A stretch of DNA of 64,000 nucleotides, taken from JAVEDQ01 sp963783105. Its GTDB lineage: Bacteria; Actinomycetota; Actinomycetes; Frankiales; Frankiaceae. The notes under the pieces were generated by a model. It did no database searches. It was not told where the DNA came from and saw nothing but the letters and a program-made list of their open reading frames with translations. The stretch lies in the NCBI GenBank assembly GCA_963783105.1, contig CAWAMI010000001.1:310001-374000 (forward strand), read 5' to 3'. This document shows positions 18,458 through 27,070 of this stretch, one piece after another. Each line of letters begins with the position of its first letter. The stretch's first letter is position 1. The position numbers were made by a program, and so were the translations under genes.

Positions 18458-19111
18458 TCACACCGACGATGTCAGCGCCGCCGCCGCAACCTGTAGGTCC
18501 CGGACGAGGCCCTGGTACATGGCTTCCTGCTGGTCACCGCCGCGGAGCACCGCGCTCGGGTGGATGGTGGCGAGCAGCTTCGCCTCGCTGCCCGACGGCC
18601 CCTCCAGCAGCTGACCCCGTTGCTTGGTGACCCGGAACGACGGTCCCATCAGCGTCCCCGCGGCCGTCGCCCCGAGCAGCACGACCAGTTCGGGGCGGAT
18701 GCGGTTGAGCTCCGCGACCAGCCACGGCTTGCACGCCGCGACCTCGAGGGCGTCCGGCTTGGCGTGGATGCGTCGTTTGCCGGTGGAAGCCATCGTGAAC
18801 TTGAAGTGCTTCACGGCGTTGGTGACGTATGCCTGCTCCCGCTCGATGCCCGCCTCGTGCAGCGCCCGGTCGAGCAGCTTGCCCGCCGGGCCGACGAACG
18901 GTCGTCCGCGCTGGTCCTCGATGTCCCCGGGCTGCTCCCCGACGAGGACGATGCGGGCGTCCGGCGGGCCCTCCCCGAACACGGTCCCGCTGTTCTCGAG
19001 GGCGGCGAGATCGCAGCCGCGGCAGGAGCGGGCCGCTTCGGCCAGCCCGGCGAGGTCGGTCCCGGCGGGGACGAAGTCGGCGGCGCTGCGCTCGAGTCGT
19101 CGTGTCGGCAT
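18458..19111 (-). CDS. udgX: UdgX-type uracil-DNA glycosylase/covalent uracil-DNA binder
   Basis: A 217-residue family 4-like uracil-DNA glycosylase. It has the two UdgX marks: GEQPG at residues 58-62 in place of GEAPG, and the KRRIH insertion at 112-116, whose His (116 here) in characterised UdgX forms a covalent bond to the abasic sugar after uracil release. HPSAVLRG is the second catalytic motif. Iron-sulfur ligands Cys30, Cys33 and Cys127 are seen; the usual fourth Cys position reads VKHFKF, so a His may replace it. It is 45 bases downstream of the photolyase gene on the same strand, a likely DNA-repair operon. Confidence 0.9.
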   Translation of the reverse strand: MPTRRLERSAADFVPAGTDLAGLAEAARSCRGCDLAALENSGTVFGEGPPDARIVLVGEQPGDIEDQRGRPFVGPAGKLLDRALHEAGIEREQAYVTNAVKHFKFTMASTGKRRIHAKPDALEVAACKPWLVAELNRIRPELVVLLGATAAGTLMGPSFRVTKQRGQLLEGPSGSEAKLLATIHPSAVLRGGDQQEAMYQGLVRDLQVAAAALTSSV

Positions 19112-19156
19112 GGCCGGATGCCTACCCCGACGCGATGCGAGTAGTTCGCCCGGCCG

Positions 19157-20563
19157 TCAGGCGTCCCGCGCCTCCTGGTAGCGGGCGAGCGAATCCTTCC
19201 GCTCGGTCGCGTGGTCGACGACGGGCGCAGGGTAGCCCTCCGGGATGCCGCCGGGCAGCGTCGACGGTTCGTGCACCGCCCCGCCCTCGACGTCGCGCAG
19301 CTCGGGCACGTAGCGGCGGACGTAATCGCCGTCCGGGTCGAACTTCGTCCCCTGCAGCGTCGGGTTGAAGATCCGGAAGTACGGGGCCGGGTCGGTGCCG
19401 GTGCCGGCGACCCACTGCCAGCCGTGGTTGTTGGACGCGAGGTCGCCGTCGACCAACCGGCGCAGGAACCATCGCGCGCCCCGCTGCCACGGCAGGTGCA
19501 GGTCCTTGATGAGGAAGGACGCGGCGATCATCCGCACCCGGTTGTGCATCCACCCCTCGGCCAGCAGCTGCCGCATGCCGGCGTCGACGATCGGGTAGCC
19601 GGTACGCCCCTGCGTCCAGGCCTCGAACAGCTCCTCATCCTTCTTCTTGGACCCGTTGCCGTACCGCATGGACGTCAGCGCGTCGGTCAGGTCCCACCGG
19701 GCCGAGCCGGGGTTGCGGTACAGGACGTCGGCGTAGAAGTCGCGCCACGCGAGTTCCCCGCGGACCCGCTCCTCGCCGGACCGCTCCCGTGAGCCGGAGC
19801 GTCGGCTCCCGTTCTCCCCCTCGCTGTCCGCCAGCGCGGCCAGCACCGTCCGGGGATGGATGCAGCCGTACTTCAGGTACGGCGAGAGGCGCGAGGTCGC
19901 GTCGCGGCCAGGCAGGTTGCGCAGCTCGCCGTACTCGGGCGCCGCCTTCAGGAACGCCCGGAGCCGCTGCCCGGCCGCCTTCTCCCCCGGTTCGGGCAAC
20001 GCGACGCCGTCGAGCTCCGGCTCGTCCGGCAGCCGGTCGGACCGGACGTCCAGCCAGGGGACGCTGCGCACGCCCTGCGCGGGGGCCCGGACGCCGTGCT
20101 CCTTCCACGCCCGGTAGTACGGCGAGTAGACCCGGTACGGCGATCCCTCGGACCGCTCGATCCGCCCGGGCGCGACCGCGTACGGCGAGCCGGTGCGCAC
20201 GAAGCCCCGCCCGTCGTCGGCCAGCGCCCGCTCGACCCGCTCGTCCCGGTCCCGCCCGTACGGGCCGTAGTCGGCGCTGACGTGCACCGACGACGCGTCG
20301 AGCTCCCGGGCGAGCGCGGGCACCAGCGTCGCCGGGTCCCCCGTGCGAAGGCAGAGATGGCCGTCCATCTGCTCGTCGAGGTCGCGCAGGCAGCGGTAGA
20401 GGAAGGCCAGCCGCACGGGACCGGAGGGGCCGCGCAGCGCGTCGTCCAGCACGAACAGGCCGACCACGGAACCGTCCTTGCCCGCCTCGTCACGAGCCGC
20501 GAGCAGCGCCGGATGGTCGCCGAGACGGAGGTCGCGCCGGAACCAGATCACGGTCGTGGCCAC
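19157..20563 (-). CDS. phr: Deoxyribodipyrimidine photolyase (class I)
   Basis: A 468-residue blue-light enzyme that splits cyclobutane pyrimidine dimers. The N-terminal antenna domain starts TTVIWFRRDLRLGDHPAL. The FAD domain is clear: TSRLSPYLKYGCIHPRTV, ELAWRDFYADVLYRNP, WTQGRTGYPIVDAGMRQLLAEGWMHNRVRMIAASFLIKDLHLPWQRGARWF, and DGDLASNNHGWQWVAGTGTD with FRIFNPTLQGTKFDPDGDYVRRYVPEL. All usual FAD and tryptophan-relay positions appear intact. Length is standard. It precedes udgX on the same strand. Confidence 0.95.
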   Translation of the reverse strand: MATTVIWFRRDLRLGDHPALLAARDEAGKDGSVVGLFVLDDALRGPSGPVRLAFLYRCLRDLDEQMDGHLCLRTGDPATLVPALARELDASSVHVSADYGPYGRDRDERVERALADDGRGFVRTGSPYAVAPGRIERSEGSPYRVYSPYYRAWKEHGVRAPAQGVRSVPWLDVRSDRLPDEPELDGVALPEPGEKAAGQRLRAFLKAAPEYGELRNLPGRDATSRLSPYLKYGCIHPRTVLAALADSEGENGSRRSGSRERSGEERVRGELAWRDFYADVLYRNPGSARWDLTDALTSMRYGNGSKKKDEELFEAWTQGRTGYPIVDAGMRQLLAEGWMHNRVRMIAASFLIKDLHLPWQRGARWFLRRLVDGDLASNNHGWQWVAGTGTDPAPYFRIFNPTLQGTKFDPDGDYVRRYVPELRDVEGGAVHEPSTLPGGIPEGYPAPVVDHATERKDSLARYQEARDA

Positions 20564-20703
20564 GTCCGCAGGGTACGTAGCACGCGGCGAACCGGTACGG
20601 ACGAATTTGTCCGAACGCCTCCACCGAACAGCGCCGAAGAGCAGGCTAGGCCACAGTTTCGATAGCAGCCAACGCCCGGCGATTGCTGACCGAGGGGACA
20701 GAC

Positions 20704-21009
20704 GTGGACGAGCCGCTGGACCTCGAGCGAGCTCGCCTCTTGCTCGTGTGGCTGCAGGCGCGCCGCGCCCTCGACCACTGCCTGTCGGACCTGCTCGCCG
20801 CCGGTCCGGCCGGTGAGCGGCGGGTGCGCTCGCGGCTGGACCAGGTCACCGAACTCGAGCAGAAGGCCCAGAACGCCTTCGCCGCCTACCGGGCCTCGGC
20901 GCTGTCCACGCGGGCGGCCGGCTCGTCGGACGCCCGCTCCGGATCGAGCCCCGGCCCGACGTCCCGCCCGGTCCTGCGTCGGGTGCGGGCCGGCAACGAC
21001 TCCGGCTGA
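20704..21009 (+). CDS. Small helical hypothetical protein
   Basis: 101 residues from GTG 20704, with GAGGGG six bases before it. The first 65 residues are charged and amphipathic (LERARLLLVWLQARRALDHCLSDLLAA, then RLDQVTELEQKAQNAFAAYRASAL), likely helical hairpin or coiled coil; the rest is a Ser/Arg/Gly-rich tail. No transmembrane segment or known motif. Divergent from the photolyase and convergent with the next gene (stop codons abut at 21009/21010). Not recognised. Confidence 0.6.
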   Translation: MDEPLDLERARLLLVWLQARRALDHCLSDLLAAGPAGERRVRSRLDQVTELEQKAQNAFAAYRASALSTRAAGSSDARSGSSPGPTSRPVLRRVRAGNDSG

Positions 21010-21780
21010 TCAGGGCAGGCGGACCGAGGCGTCCAGCTGGGAGACCAGCTCGATGGCACGCTGCTGGTCGTCGGCCGCTGCCCGCGAGACGAGCAGCAGC
21101 GCCCCCCGCGGGGTCGGGAAGGCACGGATGGCGACCTGCACGGGCACCCCCTCGCGCGAGTAGCTGATGGTGACCTGCCGGCCGCGCTCCCCCCGGGCCC
21201 CCGCTTCGTCCACCGCGGGTTGCTCGAGGTAGTTGGTCTGCGACGAGTAGGTGTTGCGGGCGTAGGCGGCCGCGGCGGCCTGCGGATCACTGGTCGACGA
21301 GATCCCCACGCCGATCTGTTCCACCCCGGGGCCACCGTCCGGCGCCGGGGCCACACGGAAGTCGATGACCGCGTCGGTCCTCTGCGTCCAGCCCGGAGGC
21401 GCGGAGAAGGTGATGCCGCGATTGCTCGTCTGCGGGACCCAGTCCGCCGGCACCTGCGAGGGGCCGCCCGCCCCCGTGCTCCCCGGAGGAATGGTCAGCG
21501 CCGGAGGCAGGGCCTTGTTCTCGTCCGAGTTGTCGCCGACGCCGGCGGTGAGCAGCGCGATCAGCAGGCCGATGACGACGGCGAAGGCCACCGCGATGCC
21601 GAGCGCGCCCGCGATGCGGACGGCCGATCGACGCGACCGGCTGCCGCTCGGCGGCACCAGCCAGCCGGACCCGGAGCCGGACCCGGAGCCGGACCCGGAG
21701 TGCTCGGCGGCTTTCGAGTGGCGGCCGCCCGCCGCCTCGGCCGTGGCACCCGCGGCGCCGTGGGGCTGTTCGGAGGTCAT
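21010..21780 (-). CDS. Single-pass membrane protein with extracytoplasmic domain
   Basis: 256 residues from ATG 21780 (an ATG at 21810 is also in frame). A polar N-terminus includes a run of SG dipeptides coded by a 12-base tandem repeat (21670-21705), then one hydrophobic segment, GALGIAVAFAVVIGLLIALLTAG (about 63-85), then a 165-residue outer domain: WVPQTSNRGITFSAPPGWTQRTDAVIDFRV, GVEQIGVGISSTSDPQAAAAAYARNTY and PRGALLLVSRAAADDQQRAIELVSQLDASVRL. That order resembles actinobacterial PsbP/LpqN-like secreted domains, but the match is loose. Function unknown. Confidence 0.65.
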   Translation of the reverse strand: MTSEQPHGAAGATAEAAGGRHSKAAEHSGSGSGSGSGSGWLVPPSGSRSRRSAVRIAGALGIAVAFAVVIGLLIALLTAGVGDNSDENKALPPALTIPPGSTGAGGPSQVPADWVPQTSNRGITFSAPPGWTQRTDAVIDFRVAPAPDGGPGVEQIGVGISSTSDPQAAAAAYARNTYSSQTNYLEQPAVDEAGARGERGRQVTISYSREGVPVQVAIRAFPTPRGALLLVSRAAADDQQRAIELVSQLDASVRLP

Positions 21781-21862
21781 CGTGCGCTCCGGTCTGTCCA
21801 CCGCCATCACACAGCCGGTCTACCACGCGGGGCGCGGCCGGAACGGCAGGCGGGGGTTCGGC

Positions 21863-22855
21863 TCACGCGGGGCCCGGGCCCAGCAGGCAGCGGCGCCGCG
21901 AGTCGAACAGCCCGACCAGCTCGGCGAGCGGCGGGCGTTCGGCGGTGTCGATGTCGGCTTCGTACGGCTCGAAGCCGGTCAGACCGCGTCGGAACTGGAG
22001 CAGCCGGGTGGCCGGCGGTTCCGCGCTCACGATGCGGCCCTGCCGTTCCAACCGGCGGTAGGCCGTCAGCTGGATCTCCATGGCCATCCGCCCGAGCGCC
22101 TCGTCGGACTGGTGCCGGTGCAGCCGCCGACCGAGGTCGACCTGGGCGATGGCCTCGAGCCCGACGAGGTCGAGCAGGTCGACGAGCAGGCCGAGCTCGA
22201 CGCCGTAGCCGCTGACGAACGGCACCCGCTCGAGGGTTCGGCGCCGGGCGGCGTACTCGCCGGCGAGCGGTTGCGCCAGGCCGGCGAGTTCCGGCCAGAA
22301 CGCGTTGATCAGCGGCCGGGCGACGAGCTCGGTGACCCGGCCGCCGCCGGCCGGGAGCAGGGCTGTTCCGGAGGGCAGGGGACGTTCGTACATCCCCTTC
22401 ACCAGGTGGATGCCCTCGTCGAGCAACAGCGGAGCGAGCAGACGGGGCACGTAGCGCCCGTCGAACTCCTCGAGATCGGCATCCAGGAAGACGAGCAGAT
22501 CCCCTTCGGCGACCGCGAGCGCCTTCCACATCGCCTCGCCCTTGCCCCGCCGGTCGCCCGCCTCGGGCAGCACCTCGCCCTGCCGGACGACGGTGGCGCC
22601 GGCCGCCCGCGCGACGGCGGCGGTGCCGTCGGCCGAGTGCGAGTCGACCACCAGGACCTCGTCGACCAGCCCGGCCGGCATCAGGTCACGACGGATGGAC
22701 CGGACGATGGCGCCGATCGTCGGCGCCTCGTCGCGCGCGGGCAGGACGACGCTCACGCACTGACCGAGCGCACGCTTCCGCTCGAGCAGGACATCGACGT
22801 CGACGGCGGCGTCATACGTCCGCCGCTCGAACCAGCCGTCCCCCCGTACCCGCAC
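21863..22855 (-). CDS. gpgS: Glucosyl-3-phosphoglycerate synthase
   Basis: A 330-residue GT81 glycosyltransferase that joins glucose from a nucleotide sugar to 3-phosphoglycerate, the first step of methylglucose lipopolysaccharide synthesis in mycobacteria and relatives. Motifs: VSVVLPARDEAPTIGAIV, VDEVLVVDSHSADGT, RRGKGEAMWKAL, the metal-binding LVFLDADLEEF, and FVSGYGVELGLLVDLLDLVGLEAIAQVDLGRRLHRHQ. Length matches the characterised mycobacterial enzyme. GTG at 22855 is the start; the N-terminal WFERRTYDAAVDVDVLLERK is also conserved in the family. Confidence 0.93.
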   Translation of the reverse strand: MRVRGDGWFERRTYDAAVDVDVLLERKRALGQCVSVVLPARDEAPTIGAIVRSIRRDLMPAGLVDEVLVVDSHSADGTAAVARAAGATVVRQGEVLPEAGDRRGKGEAMWKALAVAEGDLLVFLDADLEEFDGRYVPRLLAPLLLDEGIHLVKGMYERPLPSGTALLPAGGGRVTELVARPLINAFWPELAGLAQPLAGEYAARRRTLERVPFVSGYGVELGLLVDLLDLVGLEAIAQVDLGRRLHRHQSDEALGRMAMEIQLTAYRRLERQGRIVSAEPPATRLLQFRRGLTGFEPYEADIDTAERPPLAELVGLFDSRRRCLLGPGPA

Positions 22856-22927
22856 ACATTCATTCTGCGTGCGGAGTGCCCGGGGCGGACGGGCGATGGG
22901 CCGTGACCCTTCAGGCGAGGCAGCGAC

Positions 22928-23200
22928 TCACATCTGCGTATGGGTCTGCGGCGAGCGGCGACCGCCGAAGGTGCCACCCTCCTCGAAGGCGGGGCCCTTC
23001 CTCGCGGCGGCCCTCCGGGTGCGCATCTCGAGCCCGAAGCTGACCACCAGCAGGACCCCTCCGATGGCGAGGAAGACGAAGGCGAGCGGCTCCAGGACGA
23101 ACAGCATCCCCACGGAAACGACCAGGATGGCGAGCGCCACCCAGCCCAGGATCAGCTGTGGCGAACGGCGGCGGGTACCGGACTCCGGCGACATGTCCAC
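22928..23200 (-). CDS. Two-helix small membrane protein
   Basis: 90 residues. Two adjacent hydrophobic helices (about 17-36, ILGWVALAILVVSVGMLFVL, and 39-56, LAFVFLAIGGVLLVVSFGL) are followed by a basic stretch MRTRRAAARK and a polar tail. GTG 23200 is preceded by GAGGAGG at suitable spacing; ATG 23194 is the alternative. It lies upstream of gpgS on the same strand with a 72-base gap. No family recognised with confidence. Confidence 0.6.
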   Translation of the reverse strand: MDMSPESGTRRRSPQLILGWVALAILVVSVGMLFVLEPLAFVFLAIGGVLLVVSFGLEMRTRRAAARKGPAFEEGGTFGGRRSPQTHTQM

Positions 23201-23338
23201 GCTGGCCTCCTCGACGTGAGATCTGCCGCTTCGGTGCCCTGTCCGACGGATGAGCGAAACCTTCTCGCGCCGGAGTTGTGCCTGGTGGCGGTGCCGAACC
23301 CGGTCAACAGGGCCTTCGTCGAGCCCGGGACCGATCGG

Positions 23339-23527
23339 TCAGGCGGCCGCCGCGAGCGCGCGCGGAGCGACGGCCTTGCCGTCGGGCATCAACTCCCCGG
23401 TGTCCTCGAACAGGACGACGCCGTTGCAGAGCAGCACCCACCCCTGGTCGTGGTGCTCGGCGATGATCAGTGCGGCGTCCCGGTCGGGGGCGTCGGCGCT
23501 CGGGCACTGGCAGATGTGGTTGCACAT
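23339..23527 (-). CDS. DUF5999-type small Cys-containing protein
   Basis: 62 residues starting MCNHICQCPSADAPDRDAA and continuing HDQGWVLLCNGVVLFEDTGELMPDG. The CxxxCxC start, the GW.LLCNGV.LFEDTGEL.PDG core and the length match the short DUF5999 proteins widespread in actinomycetes. Four Cys suggest metal binding or a redox role, but no function is known. ATG 23527 was taken because the open frame upstream lacks the family pattern. Confidence 0.8.
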   Translation of the reverse strand: MCNHICQCPSADAPDRDAALIIAEHHDQGWVLLCNGVVLFEDTGELMPDGKAVAPRALAAAA

Positions 23528-23734
23528 CGGGTCCCCCTGTAGAAGCCCCGGAGGTGAGCTCCGCGTCGTTGCGGATCCCCGGCGGGATGGCCGCCGCTTC
23601 ACCAGGAACGGTCCCACCGATCACGGCCTCGCAACCGTCTTTTCCGCCCGGATGACCACCGCGTGTCGGGAATTGATGAAAGCTGATCATGAGCCCTGGC
23701 CCGCCCGGGCTGGCCCGGACGAGCTGGCCCGCTC

Positions 23735-24544
23735 CTACGCCTCCCGGGAGGTCCCAGGCGGTGGCCGGAGCGCGTCGCCACGGCCCTCCGCGCGGCCCGA
23801 GACGCGAGCCCGGAGGAGCGCGTGGTCCGACAGCGCGCACCGGAAGCGGCGCGAGTACCCGGAGATCCTCAGCCGGTCGCGCGGCACGAAGACGTAGTCG
23901 AGCTTGCGGAGGCTGCGATGCGTGGGCCGCGGCAGCCACCGGGGGAAGGCGTCGGCCTCCTGGTTCGTCCGGTAGAGCGCGTCGAGGGCGTGCCGCCGCG
24001 GGGTGAGGTTGAGGTCGCCCGCGAGCACGATCGGCGGCCCGCCGGCGTGCTCGTCGAGCCAGGCGGTCAGTGCCCGGACCTGGCCGTCCGCGACCCCCGA
24101 CCGCGGGCTCGGATGCGTCGTCGCCAGTCGGAACGGCAGCGAGGCCGAGGTCGCCAGCAGCGCGTTGCGCTTCTCCCACGTCGCGGCGCCGTCGGCCTGT
24201 AGCTCGTCCGGATAGGTGTACCGCTCGACCCCACCGTCGCCGCCCCGCCAGAACGCGGCGTTGCCGTAGGACCGGCACGCCGGATCGCCGAAGTCCGGGA
24301 TCGACCAGGCGGCCGCGCTGCTGTAGCCGGCCGGGGCGAGCACCTCGACGAGCGCGTCGTACTGGCCGTCACACACCTCGTTGGCGGTGACCGCGAGCGG
24401 CGGGGGATCGGTCGCCAGCGCGTCGCGGGCGAGACGCCGGGCGACGGCCGGGTCGCCGGAGTTGCGCGTCCATCCGGCCAGGTTCCAGTGCACGATGCTG
24501 CCGTTCAGCGAGGTCTCGCCGCCGGCGTTCGGGTCCGAGCTCAT
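23735..24544 (-). CDS. Endonuclease/exonuclease/phosphatase-family protein
   Basis: A 269-residue EEP-fold protein. It has the N-terminal IVHWNLAGW with the catalytic Asn, ANEVC with the metal Glu, ATTHPSP for the HXXP-like strand, GPPIVLAGDLNLTPRR (the GDLN motif) and the final ALSDHALLRARV with the SDH catalytic His. All metal and catalytic positions of the fold are present. No signal peptide. Its ATG overlaps the stop of the upstream DUF2461 gene (ATGA at 24541-24544), so the two are coupled. Substrate could be nucleic acid or a phosphoester. Confidence 0.8.
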   Translation of the reverse strand: MSSDPNAGGETSLNGSIVHWNLAGWTRNSGDPAVARRLARDALATDPPPLAVTANEVCDGQYDALVEVLAPAGYSSAAAWSIPDFGDPACRSYGNAAFWRGGDGGVERYTYPDELQADGAATWEKRNALLATSASLPFRLATTHPSPRSGVADGQVRALTAWLDEHAGGPPIVLAGDLNLTPRRHALDALYRTNQEADAFPRWLPRPTHRSLRKLDYVFVPRDRLRISGYSRRFRCALSDHALLRARVSGRAEGRGDALRPPPGTSREA

Positions 24545-25194
24545 CGCGGGGGCTTGCGGCTGACGCCGACGTGGTCGCGCAGCCACAGGTTCAGCGGCCC
24601 GAGCGCCCGCCAGCCCTCGGCCACCCGGTCGCGGACCGCGGGGGTGTGCAGCGCGTCGTCCGGTGGGTCGTGCCGGGCGGCGGTGAGCGTCTTGGCCCGC
24701 AGCAGGTCGGCGCGCGGATGCTCGTCGTCGTAGGGCTTCGGGAGTCGCTTGAGGCGCTCGCCGCCCACGGTGAAGCCGGCGCCGGTGAGCTCCGCCAGGA
24801 TCGTCGTGAGCCGACCGCCGGTGCGCTCGTCCGCCGCGGCCTCCCGCAACCGCTGCGACTGATCCGTCGCGCACGACCAGTACCCGCCCGCGACGAGCAG
24901 TCCGTCGGCCGAGACCTGGACGTAGAGGGCGCCGTCGCCCGGCTCCCCCGAGACGACGGCGCCGGCGTGCGTCTTGTACGGCGTCTTGTCCTTGCTGAAG
25001 CGGATGTCGCGATAGGGACGGAAGAACTTGGCCTCGCCGAACTCCGGGCCCAGTTCGTCGAGCAGGGCCCGCATCGGGGCGGCAACGGCCGAGTCGTAGT
25101 CCGCGCGATGGTCGGTCCAGTACGGCTTGGAGTTGTCCGCCTCCAGGCCCTCGTAGAACGTGAGCATCTGTTCGGGGAACCCGGCGAAGCCCAT
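24541..25194 (-). CDS. DUF2461 (TIGR02453) family protein
   Basis: 217 residues. Family marks are GFPEQMLTFYEGLEADNSKPYWTDHRADYD at the start, FRPYRDIRFSKDKTPYKTHAGAVV, and GYWSCATDQSQRLREAA in the middle. Members are widespread and uncharacterised. ATG 25194 gives exactly the conserved N-terminus; the frame runs further upstream over the broken yceI gene. Coupled by a 4-base overlap with the EEP-family gene. Confidence 0.85.
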   Translation of the reverse strand: MGFAGFPEQMLTFYEGLEADNSKPYWTDHRADYDSAVAAPMRALLDELGPEFGEAKFFRPYRDIRFSKDKTPYKTHAGAVVSGEPGDGALYVQVSADGLLVAGGYWSCATDQSQRLREAAADERTGGRLTTILAELTGAGFTVGGERLKRLPKPYDDEHPRADLLRAKTLTAARHDPPDDALHTPAVRDRVAEGWRALGPLNLWLRDHVGVSRKPPR

Positions 25195-25207
25195 CTCTGC
25201 ATCCTGA

Positions 25208-25785
25208 CACCGATGCGGTGCGCCCCGACCCGGAAAGCACGCCCTTCCGTCCACCCTTCCCGCGGCAGGCAGCTGGCAGATCGACAGCTCCCGCTCCCAG
25301 GTCAGCTTCTCCGGCAGGGCCTCCCGCTTCGCCCCCACGGTGCGGGCCGCCTTCTCCGGCGTGCGCGGGGAGCTCGTCGTCGACCCCGACCCGTCCCGGT
25401 GCCGCGTGGTCGTCGGGATCGACCTGGAGACGCTCCGCACCGGCAACGCCCTCTACGAGGGGTGCTCACCGCCGCCGACCCGCTCCGCGTCGCTCAGCAT
25501 CCGGTCGCCCGGTTTTCGAGCACCGATGTCCGCTGCGACCCGACCGGGACCGACGTGATCGGCGTTCTCGATCTGGCCGGCACGACCTCGGTCCTGCACC
25601 TCCACGGCGAGTACGCCGTCGACGACGCGGCGGATGACGAGGCGGTGCTGACGGCGACCGGCACGATCGCCACCGCGATACTCGGCGGGATCAGCTTCCC
25701 CGGCTCCGGCCTGCTGGTGCCCAGAACGATGACGCTTGGGATCCATGTCGCCGTCGGGCGCCACTGGCTGTCCCTCGCTGGATGA
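25208..25785 (+). pseudogene. YceI-family protein gene, frameshifted
   Basis: Two adjacent frames together give one YceI lipocalin-like domain. Frame one (25208-about 25462) reads LPAAGSWQIDSSRSQVSFSG, RFAPTVRAAFSGVRGELVV and VVVGIDLETLRTGNALYEG; the second (about 25462-25785) reads VLTAADPLRVAQHPVARFSS and ends LGIHVAVGRHWLSLAG. The switch falls in GGGG at 25459-25462; one more G would restore EGVLTAADPL. There is also no ATG, GTG or TTG in the first frame after its upstream stop at 25205, so the start too is damaged or unusual. YceI proteins bind isoprenoid-like lipids. A sequence error cannot be excluded. Confidence 0.8.
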
Positions 25786-25800
25786 GGTGCACCAACACAA

Positions 25801-25830
25801 CGAGGCCCCCGGCGTCTGCCGGGGGCCTCG
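25801..25830 (-). terminator. Perfect 13-bp hairpin terminator
   Basis: CGAGGCCCCCGGC (25801-25813) and GCCGGGGGCCTCG (25818-25830) with a four-base loop. It follows the stop of the secreted protein gene (25848) on the minus strand, with TTGTGTTGG after it in that direction. It also lies 15 bases after the yceI stop and may serve both. Confidence 0.85.
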
Positions 25831-25847
25831 CTGTCAGACCGGAGGGA

Positions 25848-26450
25848 TCAGAGACCGCCCAGGCCGCCGAGAATCTGGTTGAGGATGTCGATGACCTGCT
25901 GGATGAGGCCGCCGATGGCACCCGGAGCAGGGCCGCCGGCGAGCGAGCAGAGCAGGCTGCCCAGCAGGCCGCCGTTCGGGTCCGCGGTCAGGTCGAGAAC
26001 GACCTGGTTGAGGTCGATGTTCAGCCCGAGCAGGTTCAGGTGCAGGGGCCCGAGCACCAGGTTCAGGACCTGGCACACGGCCTGAGCCGAAACATCACCC
26101 GGCGCCGCGAGCGCGCGGGCCTCGGGGGCAGGAGTCGGCAGCGCGACCGGCCACCTGACCTCACCCAGGTGCTTCATGCCGCCCTTGGCCGGCTTGACCA
26201 TCATGTCGCCGACAAGGGCAACACCCGTCGGTCCGTTTTCATCCTGGCCAGTGGCCTCCGCCCGCTGGGGGCGGAACTGTCCCCAGATCGGGTTGCCCTG
26301 GGAGTCCGTACCGGTGAACTTGATCGGCGCGCTCTGACCGACAGTCGCAGGCTTGGGCTTGGGGGCGGCGCCGGCAGGGGCAGCGGCGGCGACGAAGACG
26401 CCGAGTGTGGTGAGTAGTGCCAGCAGGACGCCGGCAAGACGCTTGCGCAT
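25848..26450 (-). CDS. Secreted hypothetical protein with two conserved-looking Cys
   Basis: 200 residues. An N-terminal signal peptide (MRKRLAGVLLALLTTLGVFVAAAAPAGA, cleavage after AGA-AP about residue 28) directs export. The mature part has KFTGTDSQGNPIWGQFRPQ and then VCQVLNLVLGPLHLNLLGLNIDLNQVVLDLTAD and LLGSLLCSLAG, an amphipathic leucine-rich segment bounded by two Cys that could form a disulfide, ending in repeated GGL. No catalytic motif. GAGGAGGG before ATG 26450 is a good ribosome site. Similar secreted proteins occur in other actinomycetes without known role. Confidence 0.7.
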   Translation of the reverse strand: MRKRLAGVLLALLTTLGVFVAAAAPAGAAPKPKPATVGQSAPIKFTGTDSQGNPIWGQFRPQRAEATGQDENGPTGVALVGDMMVKPAKGGMKHLGEVRWPVALPTPAPEARALAAPGDVSAQAVCQVLNLVLGPLHLNLLGLNIDLNQVVLDLTADPNGGLLGSLLCSLAGGPAPGAIGGLIQQVIDILNQILGGLGGL

Positions 26451-27064
26451 AGAACCCTCCTCAGGGCTCGTGGGCTGGGGGGAAACCGGCCATCAGAGTT
26501 GCCCGGGAGCCTTTTCGCCGACATTCGGACAGGCGAAATAGGACCGGGGTCGGACCGGCCGAACATGCAATGACGGTCGGATTCTTCGGCGCCGATTTCC
26601 GGGCCATCAGCCGACTACGACATCGCACGAGGACGTGCGTTTTCTGCTACGGCATCACCTCACGAGGTGGTGGGCTGGGGACCCCACACACGTGACGGCG
26701 CTCTCCTTAGCCGAGGTCACACAGAGCGAAACCGGCTGGGAAATAGGTAAGACGTTTGTGTACCGCAGGCGACCTAGCCCGCTGGTCAGGGCGGCCTTGC
26801 CGCCCGGTGAACCCACGCAGGCGCGAAACGCCGACTTCACCTGCGCTCACGCCCGGTGACCATCACGAGTTCCGGTGAGAAACGGGTCTACCGGCCGGTA
26901 GTTTCCCCCCGAAGAATCGACTGCCTCGACGAACCTTACTCTTCGGAGTGTTCCGCCTTACCTATTCGTCGTGCCCGATGCAGGGTCGCCCCGGTGTAAC
27001 GCCCACCCGGATACGGGCGCTTGTGAGGGATATCAGCGCCACACGAAGTGGCTCCGGAGAAGGG
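26451..27064. other. Long divergent intergenic region between two secreted-protein genes
   Basis: About 610 bases, visibly less GC-rich than the flanks and without a supported gene. It must contain the promoters of both divergent genes. The 13-mer AATAGGTAAGACG (26742-26754) recurs inverted with one change as CGCCTTACCTATT (26954-26966). I could not assign a riboswitch or RNA gene. Confidence 0.5.
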
Positions 27065-27070
27065 ATGTTC

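Noticed and set aside
26635..26859. 74-codon frame in the long intergenic region
   Set aside because: No ribosome site, no family, and atypical composition.
26700..26860. Possible ydaO-type c-di-AMP riboswitch before the secreted-protein genes
   Set aside because: A few GGTGAACC-like bits were seen but the conserved core and pairing could not be built.
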